Source of the DNA: Hymenoscyphus infarciens
Lineage: Eukaryota; Ascomycota; Leotiomycetes; Helotiales; Helotiaceae
Assembly (NCBI GenBank): GCA_001414345.1
Contig: LLCB01000040.1
Coordinates: forward strand, 186,001 to 250,000
DNA length: 64,000 bases
Reading direction: 5' to 3'
Shown in pieces: positions 11,875 through 22,457 of this stretch. The notes beneath the pieces were generated by a model that saw nothing but the letters and a program-made list of their open reading frames with translations, searched no databases and was not told the DNA's origin. Positions within the stretch are counted from its first letter, which is position 1, and each line of letters opens with the position of its first letter. The translations under genes were made by a program, and so were the position numbers.

Positions 11875-12217
11875 TATAACGGCATACTGTCCTATATAGC
11901 CGATATTACGTGGTATATGCCGTATATATTAGCTTTCAGTAGTTGTTGTTTTGTATTATCTAATTTAGAAAGGTTATATACGTCCGTACGTCCGTCTAGA
12001 CTTTCGAACGTACTTCGTAGAGTTCGGGCTTTTGTATTAGCCGACGTATATCGTTGTTCGGTTTTGTATCTCTTATATATAGCAGTCTACTTCTAGAGTT
12101 AGAAAAGGCTAGTTTAGCCTTTTCTTCCGTATCAGAGCCTAGTATTTATATATGTTATTCTGTTATATACACTCTTATATGCCTCTACTATAGTTATATG
12201 TATTTCGTATCGTTATA
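11875..12217 (+). repeat. Gypsy-like element left LTR
   Basis: This 343-bp copy matches 15935-16277. Its differences are nearly all A/T where the right copy has G/C, so the left LTR is the more RIP-damaged copy. Confidence 0.93.
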
Positions 12218-15200
12218 TAAAAAGGCTAAACTCTTCTTCGCTAGTAACGGTATAAATAATATCTCTTTTCAAGCTTTTTATCGCTTCTTTTGTTTCGAAT
12301 ACGACTTAGCCTAGATTTAAACTAGAAGGATAACATTCTTAAATAGCCGAGTAATTAGAGACCACTTAAACGGCTAGTAATATCAGGGTTTAGTATTAGT
12401 TATAGATAGCTAGTAAAAATCGTGTTATAAACACGTCAAGGGATTAGAATACGCTAAGTGTTCCCAAGAGTCTTAATAACCCTAGATTCAGTAAATAAGT
12501 TAACATAGTCATCGCGAAGGCTTCCAAATCTGATCTTACCCCCCCCCCCCCCCCAAATCGACGAAGATGTCGAATTCAGTTCCGCTACAAGGCGTCGAGC
12601 GACTACCCCCTTCCAGGGCCACCCCCCTTTTCGAAAGACAACCCTCTAAACCTTCTCTAATCCTTACCCGTATACCCAAGAACAAAAAGTTATAAAACAA
12701 CGGTTAAAAAGATCAGTAGGACTTCTCAAATGTAGATAATAGGTAGATAAGATAGAGGCAAAAGGCATATAAAGGATAAAACGATCGGTTAAAGAGATAG
12801 AGGACAAAATTATAAGCGAACTTCGAAGTCATAAATCGCTACTCTAAACCCTCTCTAATCTAACTCTTATTTAACCCTCCTTTGCTTTTAAGCTCTAATT
12901 TAAACCTCTTTTGCTTAAGAGACATAGCTAGCTCTAATGCCTTCTAACTCACCTAACATAGCACTGAAGCCTCTTCGAATACCCTCTAATCTTAATAAAA
13001 AAGTAAGATAACTAAAAAGATCGAACCTTTAAGATAATAGTATTTCACCTATATACTAATAATAGAAGATATCGGTATAAGATAGACTCCACGTGAATAT
13101 CGACTACTATAGTTTACCTCTAATATATAAAGCTCTTATTTAGAGTATAATAAACTAGACTAGCTAGGAACTATCTAGAGCCTAGATATAAGTTAGAGTT
13201 AGTTTAGAATACTTTCTAAGATTAAGAAGAGATAGTTACTCTTTTAAATATCTACTTTTTAACTAGTTATAAGACAGAGGATACTCGAAACGCTTTCAGA
13301 TCCTTATAAATAGATAACGAAGATAGTTGAATTCAGTTCTATAGCGTCGAACGACAACCTCTTCTAGGGACACTCTTCTTTCCAAAAGCCGCCTAAATAG
13401 CACCTGTATACTAAGATCTAGAATATCTTAACGAAACAAGGGTCGAAGAGACTAGCAGGACTTCTCAAATATAGACTAGATATAGTCAGTTATATAAGCT
13501 TTAAAAGTAGAGAATTAAGAAATAAGGAATCAGCTAGCTAAGCTAGAAAGACGAATAAGCGATCTTATATTTTAAAGTTAATAAATTACTACTTTGAACT
13601 CTCTTTAATCTAATCCTCTTTTAAACCCTTAATTAAACCCTCTCCTACTTCTAACCCTAAATTCATACCCCTTTCAGCCACGGGTAGCTGCCTCTAATGC
13701 CTTTCTACCACTTCCCAACCCTCGAATCGGATACGAATCGGTTAAAATACGCTTTCTATCAGGACAAAACTTAGAAGCAAGCTCTTAGCTAAGTTATTGC
13801 TATCTTTGTTAATCCCGACTGAACATTATCTGACTCTACTCTGAACTTCTCTTGAAAATACCTCTACTAGTGAACAACTAAAAAGAATACGAATTACTCG
13901 GTTATGGACCGAGTCCCCGCCGGTACAAAGGTTAAAAGAGATGGAAGTTGAAAGAGATGGAAGTGGAATTAAGAAAGTTACGCTAAAGAAACTTTTACCG
14001 ACTTCAAAAAGTCACTTTTCGAGTACGGCCATACTCGGAGAGATACCAGAGTCGGAAGAGTTCTTTCAAATGTAGGCTGTGGATAAGGAGACACGCCGAA
14101 ACGCTAAGTTACTTAAATCAGTACTCTGGTTCAAAAGAATACCCCTCCATCCTTGTCCAGTTTTTAGCTCTGAACTCTCCATGATCTAACAGCAACTCTT
14201 TCTTTGAAATTAGAAGATGACAATTAAGTCTTTAAGTACCTTAAAGAGAACGAGGCGGCCTATGAGCCTGAGTAACATAGTTATATAACTATATACCTAT
14301 ATCTAAACTTAGATGCTGTTATACCTGAAACTACACCCCTTTTTTTTGTTGTCCCTGGTTACTTAGACAATATAATAACATTTAGTAATAAACTCATTTG
14401 ACTAGCTAAAACTGCCCCTCCTCTTATTATCCTAGACTTCAGATAATAATTTCAAACTTTAATAACATTTAACATCAAGTCTTTTAACTAGCTAAAACCC
14501 CACCTGTTGTTATCCTGAACGTTAGATAACAATTTCAACTTCGACAACTCGGCTTCAACTTCGCTTTTGACTAGCCGAAACTACCCCTTTTTGTTGTCCT
14601 GAACTTCAGACAGCGAAACTCTGACAACTCGGCTACAACTTCGCCTTTGAACAGCCGAAACCCCACCGACTCCGGCAAGGAGTCTTTCTTACTTTTATTA
14701 CTTTCTTTTATATCTAGCAGGCTAGATGTTTTATTCGAATTCGAATCGGATACGAATCGGTACACCCTCGAAGTGAACTCTTAGCTGAGACATCACTATC
14801 ACCTACAACGTTACCTCTCGATATTCGTCTCCGACTCTGCTTTAAATCTTTTATGATTTTACTTTAAACTTTTTCCCTACTACTTCTAAAGTGGAATCGG
14901 AATCGGAACTTTAATAACATTTGCTAAAACGCTACTGACTCTAATAAGAGTCTTACAGTCTTTACTTTCTTACTTTCTTTTACTTCTGGTAGGGCTAGAA
15001 GTTCTTTTTTATCTAAATTCGACTCGGCTATAAATCGGTACGCTCTTGAAAGGATAGTAACCTCTTAGCTGAGTTATTACTGTCATCTATGACATTATCG
15101 ACTTTTCGTTTCCGATTTTACTCTAAGTCCCCGCTGACCTTAGTTTAGATGAACTTATACTCTTTTTTTTTTTCGAATTCGAATTAGATATGAATTAGTA

Positions 15201-15934
15201 TGCTCTTAAAGTAAGCTCTTAACTAAGTTATCACTATTACCTTCAACGTTACCTCTCTACTAAACGACCTCTGACTCTACTCTGAATTCGCCTTCGACTT
15301 TTGAACTTTTTCTGACTTTACTCTAAACTTTTTCAGACCTATACTCTTTTAGTGAATTTTTCGAATTGGATACGAATCGGTTATAATATGCTCTCTATTA
15401 GGACGAAACCTAGAAGTGAGCTCTTAATTAAGTTATCGCTGTTAACCTTAACCAAACACCATCTAACTCCTGTTTTAAACTTTTTCTGATTTTACTTTAA
15501 ACTTTAAACTTTGAACTTTTTCTGACCTACCGAACAGGATCGGACTACACTCTTTTAGTAGACGCGAATACTTGCTTTTGATATTGAAAGATTAGAAACG
15601 AAGTCTCTTTACAAGTATCTACGGTTACGATTCGAAACCTATCTCGACATCTTGTCTCGCTTACGATAAAATTACGATAAACAAAGCATCTACGAATTGG
15701 GTCGATTACGATTTAGACCTAAAACCGACATCTCGACATCTCGCTTCGCTTACGACAAATCTCGATAAAAACAAAGCATCTACGAACTCGGGTTAGCTAC
15801 GATTCAGACTCTTACCTTCTCGCTTACGACAAAATCAACAAAATACGACAAATGCAACACTTATACCATCCCGATTTAGCCCTAAACGATAAGATAGATA
15901 GACTCGAGGACAAGTCTTTTTCAAGGGAGGGGGA

Positions 15935-16277
15935 TGTAATAGCATGCTGTCCTATATAGCCGATATTACGTGGCATATGCCGTACATATTAGCTTTCGGT
16001 AGTTGTTGTTTTACATTGTCTAATTTAGGAAGGTTACGTACGTCCGTACGTCCGTCCGGACTTTCGGACGTACTTCGTAGGGTTCGGGCTTTTGTATTAG
16101 CCGACGTATGTCGTTGTTCGGTTTCGTACCTCTTGTATATAGCAGCCTACTCCTAGAGTCAGAAAAGGCCAGTTTAGCCTTTTCTTCCGTATCAGAGCCT
16201 AGTATTTACATACGTCATTCTGCCATACGCACTCCCATATGCCTCTACTATAGTTGTGTGTATTTCGTGCCGTTACA
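15935..16277 (+). repeat. Gypsy-like element right LTR
   Basis: This 343-bp copy begins TGTAATAGC directly after the polypurine tract, ends CGTTACA, and is followed by the target duplication CTATA. It keeps many CpG and CpA sites lost in the left copy. Confidence 0.93.
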
Positions 16278-16282
16278 CTATA

Positions 16283-18017
16283 TACTATTATCTATTAGTA
16301 AATCATATTCTTCTTAAGTAGCTAGTTTCTAGAAGTGCTACTAGCTACCTTAGCAGGCTTCTTACTAGGTTTTAGGTTTATAGAGCTCTATTAGCTTTAT
16401 AGCGCCTATAAAGGTATATTTAGTAAAGAAGGCTTAGGCTTCTTCCTCGTTATTAAAGCTAAGTAGTAGTATTAATTCGCTATTAGAGCTTTCGCTAATG
16501 TTAGCGTTTATAACCTACTATACTTATAGTGCTTCTACTATAGTATATCTCTAATTATTTACTAAAGCTAGAAAGATAATACCTAAGACTTCTCTTAAAA
16601 CGTTATATATTTCCTAGAACTCCTATTCTCTAGTAACGCTTTAGGTAATCCGTTATAGAAGCACTAGCTATAACTTAGATTATAGTACTAACATAGAGCT
16701 AGATTTCGCTAGTTATACTACTCTTATAGAGAGGTTAAAGGTATAATCGTTAGTACTATTAGTAGCTATCCTTTTCTATAAAGTTAGTACTATTACTTTT
16801 ATTAGTATTAGCAGCCTTATAAGCTTCTTTTAGCGAGGTTTATTATTATTACTACTTTTATTGCTTTCTAACTTAGAGAAGTAGTATCTTTTAGTACTAT
16901 ATAGGTTAAAGTTAGTAGATATACGTTTCTTAATATAAACGTTACTTACTCTTATTACCTTACTATTAAGAAGGAGTATCTTATAGATAGTATCTCTTTT
17001 GTATCTAATTAGTATACTCTTATTCACTCTAATTTTAAGCTTCTTTTTCTTATACCCGATTATAGTCTATACCTTAGATCCTAGAATACAAAGATAGTAA
17101 CCCTTAGAAGCGTATCTATTAATAGCTTTATAGAGTGTTTTATATCCTAATAATCAATATAGGCTATAATTAATAAGGTATTACATAGTCTATATAACCT
17201 TAGACTATTAGTTATTTAAGATCTCTAAAGTATATATTAGAGTAGACGCTTTCTACTAGAGTGTTTAGCTATATCTTTTAGCTCTTCTATTCTAGCTTAG
17301 ATAGTAGGTAATTATTAGCTTAATTATAATACCCTCCTTTTAATAGTATTCTTAGAAGAGTTCTAAAGAGAATAGCTCTCTTCTATCTGCTTATACTTAG
17401 CGAATTTTAGTATTCCTATACTTAAAACGTGCTTTAAATTTAAGAAAGAATTCAAAGGCTTCTCCTTTTCCTTTAAAAGCTTTAGTATATCTAAATTTAG
17501 TTTTATTATATATAACGTATATAAAGTAACACTCTTCTAGACTACTATTCATAGGAATTAGGCTATAAAGATTAAAGTATACTAAGTCTAGTATATACTA
17601 GCTAGGTTTAATATAATTCTTATATATAGATTTAGCCTTTATAGCTCTAAAGATATATATTTAATAAGTCGATTTATAATCTTCTAAGAGTTTATTAAAG
17701 TTTATACTAACTAGGACCTCTAGTAGTCTCTTAATATTTAATTCCTCTAGATAACTAAGTTGCTTATACTAAAGTAGTAATCTAGAGTTTAGGCTATAAG
17801 CTACTATCGCGATTTATTAGTATACTATAAGCGCTATAGCGCTATAGTTAGGTCCTCTTTTAGAGTCTAGTATAAAGATAAAAACTAGGAATAGCTTTCG
17901 TATATTTAAAGAGTAGACGTTATCTTACTTTATAGATATGAATTACTTTTAGCTAATATTAAACTAAAGTCTAAAAGGTTTCTTTATTTAGCTCTAGTTA
18001 TAGCCTTCTTCTTCTAG
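16283..18017 (-). pseudogene. Copia integrase-region remnant
   Basis: On the minus strand, around 17.5-17.2 kb, a decayed integrase core is readable. FEFFLKFKARF-like text is followed after mutated codons by KEGIIIKLIITYYLS and NRRAKR, where copia integrases read EG-hxxxxxxPYTPxQNGRAER. Several Trp and Gln codons are now stops. The part nearest 16.3 kb joins the reverse-transcriptase segment on the other side of the gypsy insertion. Confidence 0.7.
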
Positions 18018-18461
18018 TTATTCTATTAAGATAAGGTTATATCCTAGCTATAGGATATAGCGAACGTTTAAGAGAAGGATAACTTTAGTTCTAGTAAAGA
18101 TTTTTATAGAGCTAATATCTACTAGAGTATATACTAAGCTATTAATGCCTATAATTAGCTTTATATTAGGTAATTCCTTATACTTAGTAAATAAGAAGTA
18201 GTTAGCGGTATAGTAGTAGAAGTATCTAGTATTAAGTAGTTATTCTATTAAGATAAGGTTATATCCTAGCTATAGGATATAGCGAACGTTTAAGAGGAGG
18301 ATAACTTTAGTTCTAGTAAAGATTTTTATAGAGCTAATATCTACTAGAGTATATACTAAGCTATTAATGCCTATGATTAGCTTTATATTAGGTAATTCCT
18401 TATACTTAGTAAATAAGAAGCAGTTAGCGGTATAGTAGTAGAAGTATCTAGTATTAAGTAG
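18018..18461 (-). repeat. 222-bp in-frame tandem duplication covering the copia protease domain
   Basis: 18018-18239 and 18240-18461 are two adjacent copies of 222 bp (74 codons), with a short third start at 18462. On the minus strand each reads like a retroviral-type aspartic protease: a mutated DTG (now Asn-Thr-Arg, 18447-18455 and 18225-18233), then LFTKYKELPNIKL and a final NVRYIL-LGYNLIL segment typical of copia proteases. The few differences between copies that I spotted are A/G or T/C transitions, so the duplication predates at least part of the RIP. Confidence 0.88.
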
Positions 18462-18779
18462 TTATTCTATTTAAAAGTTAAACTTAGCTCTCTTAAGATC
18501 GTTTAGTTCTATTACTACTACTACGAGGGCTATATTAATTAAGGCTTCTCTAAAAATTAGTAGTTGATTAATAAGAGGTATAGAGAGTTATTTATAGGAG
18601 TTATTAGAGACGTCTATTACTATTACTCTACGAGTATATAGTATTAAGACATTATCGTCGAAGTCGTCTTATACTCTAGGTTTTCGCTCTCTCTTATCTT
18701 TACCTTTTCTTTTAGGTTTAGTTATCTTACTTTTAGAGCCTAACCGTCGTACTAGACGCTTTTTAGGATATTTAGTATA

Positions 18780-18821
18780 GTAGTTTATTTCTAGATGTCT
18801 GTTTTTATTATAAAAGTTATA
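18780..18821 (-). pseudogene. Copia gag zinc knuckle with all three Cys codons mutated to Tyr
   Basis: The minus-strand reading YNFYNKNRHLEINY matches C-x2-C-x4-H-x4-C in spacing, with Tyr at all three Cys positions and His kept. TGC/TGT to TAC/TAT is a G-to-A change in TpG context, the RIP target. It marks the gag nucleocapsid and fixes the element's orientation. Confidence 0.8.
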
Positions 18822-20384
18822 GTAATTAATAACACGCTAGTATACTAGTAGAGCAAGTAAAGGAGCTATTACTATCGCTGCTATTACTATTATTACTATA
18901 TATTAGTCGTTTTCTTAGGTTATACGCTTTTCTTTAGTAATAGTAGTATTAACGAGTTTAGTAAAAGAGACTACTTAAATAGAGTTCTTAGCACTTATGT
19001 TATAAGCTATAATAAAGGTTTAGTTTCTTTAGAAATCTACTACGTAATTAGTATATAAAGAGTTAAGGCTATCTATAAATTTTAAAACTATGTCTAGATT
19101 AGTCCTTTTAGTATCTTTAGAGATTCAAGCTAAGTTAGTATTAAGGTTAAGGAAGGTAGTAGCGTATTCCTTAATTAATTTATAGCTCCTAAGTTTAAGG
19201 TACTAGAATTAAAGAGTAAGATTAATAAGCATACCTATACTCTAAGTTTAATATAGTCCTTTTAGCTTATTTATTAGCTCTTTAAGAGTTATATAGTACT
19301 TAATCTCCGTTAATATAGTAGAGTCTAGGCGTATACGTATAGTAGTTATAGCCTATATTATCCTTTACTAATATTCGGCTATTCTTCTTATAAATTAAGC
19401 TAGGGTCTTAGAGCCTAGTTTAGCCTTAATAGAGGTAATATTAGCGTAGTAGTTATTATAAGCGTTAATAACGATCTATTCTTCTACTCTATACTTAAAC
19501 TCTTATTAATTATTAGACCTAAGTTCTAAGATATATATAGTAATAGAGACGTCTAAGGATCTCTTAGAGGTAGATATCTTCTTTTTAGCTTTAGTATAAA
19601 AGTATTAGAGAGGGTATCTAAACTATTATAAGTTCTCTTAGGTCTCTCTTTATAGGTTCTTATTTAAAGACTAAAGAGTTTAAGATCCTAGTTTAGAGAT
19701 AGAGGAGAAGTAGCAACTTTAAGGATTTCTTCTTCTACGTTACTCTAATTAGAGTCTAAGTAGTCGAGATTAGAGTTATCTAAGTCTTTAAAGATATTAG
19801 AAGGTTATTCTTATAAAGTATATAGAGTATAAGAATAGTCGGTCTCTATATAGAATAGGTAAATAGATATATTATTAATACTTTTAGAAAAGCTTTCTTA
19901 GAAAAAGGGTAAGAGAAAGTTAATAAACAGTTCTTATAGAAAGGTTTAAAAGAGGTATACGATATTAGGGGTAAGGTCTTACTTATTATCTTTTAAGATA
20001 GAGAAGAATATTATCTTATATTAGTAAATTAAAATTAGATTTAAGTAGTCTAGTAAAGAGACTTTTTAGTAATAAAGTAGGAGGTTAGTATATTAAGAAG
20101 TAATATTATTAAATTTTTTTAAAGACGTTAGATATAAGGTTTTAGGGTCTAGAGTATACTTGAATACCTTAACCTTATCTTTATATTTTTATTTTAGTAA
20201 GATCTTTATACTCGAGACCTATACTATCTTTCTTTATTATAGTATAAGGTTAGAGCTACTTAGAATTATTTCCTTAGTATCTTTATAACATATATACTAT
20301 AAAGCGTTAGTAAGTTCTACTTCTTAGCTTGTTAAGGACTTAGCTTATCTTTAGAAGTTAGTATAGAATTCTAGGCTTATAACC
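18822..20384 (-). pseudogene. Copia gag and 5' leader remnant
   Basis: This AT-rich RIP-damaged DNA lies between the 5' LTR and the zinc knuckle, where gag is expected. Minus-strand frames are broken by many TAG/TAA. No individual gag motif upstream of the zinc knuckle is readable with confidence. Confidence 0.55.
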
Positions 20385-20537
20385 TATTAAACGGTATAGT
20401 AAGTAGAACTCATATTATATTACTTAAGAGGTCTCTCTTAGGAGGATACTCTCCTTCTTATATAGGTACATAATCTAGGAGGCTGGAGAGACAATATCAT
20501 AGCGTATTATAGGGAGTATATACTGTGATGTTCAATA
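20385..20537 (-). repeat. Copia 5' LTR (right copy)
   Basis: This 153-bp repeat matches 7427-7579. The inner end is TATTAAACGG where the left copy has TGTTGAACGG, a RIP-type G-to-A pattern. On the minus strand it is followed at once by GGTTATAAGCCTAG, a primer-binding-site-like sequence. Confidence 0.92.
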
Positions 20538-22457
20538 AAGGATTCATTTGTATCGTGAATCCATGTAAGTCACGGCTAGAATGGACCGGCTGTCGGAGGT
20601 TTGGCCAGAGTATGGATGGAATGAGAAAACGTTGCATCCTTGGGCTGTATGCTGTGAGGGGCAGTGTGTGTTCAGTAACAACTTCACTTGTTTTCCCGGT
20701 AAGAGGGGTATATCTTGTCTTCGGGGAAAGTTACTGACCTATGTATAGAGAAACTTGAGACGATGTTTGGAGCATTGACTAATTATGCTAACGAACGTGG
20801 ACTTTCTCTGGAGAACATGCAAAATGCCACCCAGAAAAATTTCAAAGGGCATGGGTTGGTCGACAACCTACAAGAATTTAGTCCAGACACCGACACATAT
20901 ACGATCTCTGCGGCAAACTTGAAGCTTGCCCAGTGTTGGCTTCGCAACTGTCTAGAAAACCATATACCATGCCGTTCTAGCTTCCAAACTCTCAAACACC
21001 CACGCAGAGTCGTCGATATTTCAGATCCTGAGCGCCCCTTTCTGTTTCATTGGTTTTCCTGAAGAATACGTTACTTTAAGCTACAAATAGGGCCATGGTC
21101 CTAAGTATCAAACAAGTACGGAAATCTACAGAGAACATCATGAGCCAATACCTATTGATCGGTTACCACTCACTTTTAGACATGGATTTGCCGTTACTCG
21201 ATCGATGGGATTTCGCTTTTTATGGGTAGATGCTCTATGGATCATTGCGGACGATAGACAAGACAGATTCCAGGAACAGAATTCTATGTACCAGACTATT
21301 CAACGCTCGACGTTGACTCTCTTCGCTGCGTCAGGGGACAATGCAAATGCGGGTCTTTCTAACAAAAGAAACCCGGCCCCAGTTAAACCGTGCAAATTGC
21401 AATTAAAAAGCGCCTTTTCCAACGGATACACTAAAGAATTTGCTTGGGTTGCGCTTGGAAACTTCGATCTAGGAGGGCCACTCTACCTCCGTGGATTGGT
21501 GTTACAGGAGGTGGTCATATCTCGACGGGGTCTTGTTTTTGCGAAGCAACAAATGGTATGGCACTGCTTGTGTGAGTGGGCAAGTGATATGAAGCCAAAC
21601 TACGGGCCTATAGCTTCCGTTGAGGACCTACTCATTGCAAAACGCTGTCAATAGAAGGTTCCTGATCAGCATCTTCGTATTAACCCAGACAAGATTTCTG
21701 TGTGGCTTCACTTATCAGCGCAAATGCCAAATACCAACCACCTCAATCTATACAAAGAAAGAATGGTACAACATGATAGAAGATTATACCTAGTACTCGG
21801 TTGCTGACATTTTCTTCAGATACTCTTCCTACGCTTACAGGCTGGGCGAACCCAGCGAAGTGATTACAGTCATCAACGTACAGGTATAGTTTATGGGAAG
21901 AGGACACATGGGGCGGTCGTCTGCTGGTGCGGCACGCTCTGATGTCAAGACTTATGATGGGCCAACATGGTCATGGAGCTCCCAGGTCGGTATGGGGTAA
22001 AAGAAGCAAGTTTCAGACACTATATGGAAAGCGAATTGGACATCCTTGGAGTACAAATACGAACAGAAATTACCACTCAACAGTACGTGGCTTACGTTGC
22101 TTGGCCGGGTAAAGCCGGCGATGGTTGATTATTCTACGAAGAGGCTTTGGGGGGACTGGGCTCGTGAATCCAGAAACTGGTTCAGACATTAGAGACGTTA
22201 TATATAATGAGGATCTAGAAACTTTCTCTTATAATACTATAAGATGTTTGTTATGTATTATAACAATTGTGAGGAAAAGATATGGAGACAGGCTGGTTTT
22301 TTCCTTAGTCCCTATAGGCGATAAGTTAAAGGAATACCTTAGAGTTGGCTGTGTACGATTTACCGATGGAACTTCCTCTGGGCATCTTTCAACAAGCGAG
22401 GATATATATATACCTAGAGGTTTTGAAAATCCGAATGAAACAAAATATTTAGATTAG

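Larger units (their letters stand above)
11875..16277 (+). mobile_element. Non-autonomous Ty3/gypsy-like LTR element (LARD-like), nested in copia
   Basis: LTRs are 11875-12217 and 15935-16277, 343 bp each. The flanking target duplication CTATA is exact (11870-11874 and 16278-16282). The right LTR starts TGTAATAGCATG and ends CGTTACA; the left copy has RIP-type TATAACGGCATA and CGTTATA. A polypurine tract AAGGGAGGGGGA abuts the right LTR (15923-15934), preceded by GAGGACAAGTCTTTTTC, which looks like the end of a gypsy polyprotein gene. The 3.7-kb interior has no coding frame for gag or pol. It carries diverged repeats (a TCTTAGCTGAGTTATCACT-type segment near 13.79, 14.79, 15.06, 15.21 and 15.42 kb) and a poly-C run near 12539-12554. 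It therefore had to rely on another element for mobilisation. Confidence 0.9.
7427..20537 (-). mobile_element. Ty1/copia LTR retrotransposon, RIP-damaged, with two nested insertions
   Basis: Left LTR 7427-7579 and right LTR 20385-20537, 153 bp each, differ almost only by C/T and G/A transitions. Both ends carry the inverted octamer TGTTGAAC/GTTCAACA (partly mutated). Flanking 5-bp repeats are AAGAA (7422-7426) and AAGGA (20538-20542), matching 4 of 5. On the minus strand the order is LTR, primer-binding-like GGTTATAAGCC (20384-20374), gag zinc knuckle (18821-18780), protease (18461-18018), integrase (about 17.5-17.1 kb, QNGRAE-like context decayed), reverse transcriptase (about 11.9-11.1 kb) and RNase H (10.37-9.7 kb). 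That PR-INT-RT-RH order defines Ty1/copia. All frames are full of stops. Without the nested insertions it measures about 7.95 kb, long for copia because of an unexplained 2.1-kb segment before the 3' LTR. Confidence 0.93.
7147..22457 (+). pseudogene. HET-domain (heterokaryon incompatibility) gene disrupted by nested retrotransposons
   Basis: The 5' part is 7147-7426 and the 3' part 20538 to about 22457; the 13.1 kb between is transposon. The left reading frame continues in phase into the right flank when the insert and one target-site copy are ignored, so this was one gene. The right part shows the HET core: a YVTLSY-type start near 21067, then RLPLTFRHGFAVTRSMGFRF near 21161-21220, LWVDALWII near 21223-21249, an LTLFAASGDNANAGL stretch near 21314-21358, and GPTWSWSS near 21959. 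HET proteins trigger vegetative-incompatibility cell death. Lesions besides the insertion: stops at 20566-20568, 20746-20748, 21088-21090 (TAG where the family has Trp) and near 21652, plus frame shifts near 20750, 21060 and after 21650. At least the 21088 and 20566 stops fit RIP-type transitions. It cannot encode a full product. Confidence 0.88.

Noticed and set aside
12054..12314. ORF within the gypsy-like left LTR and its twin at 16108-16317 in the right LTR
   Set aside because: Both lie in LTR sequence, share frame by duplication, and have no motif; they are by-products of the repeat.
18540..18560. Biosynthetic gene cluster around the GMC oxidoreductase and HET locus
   Set aside because: No backbone enzyme (PKS, NRPS, terpene synthase), transporter or pathway regulator is present in the window.
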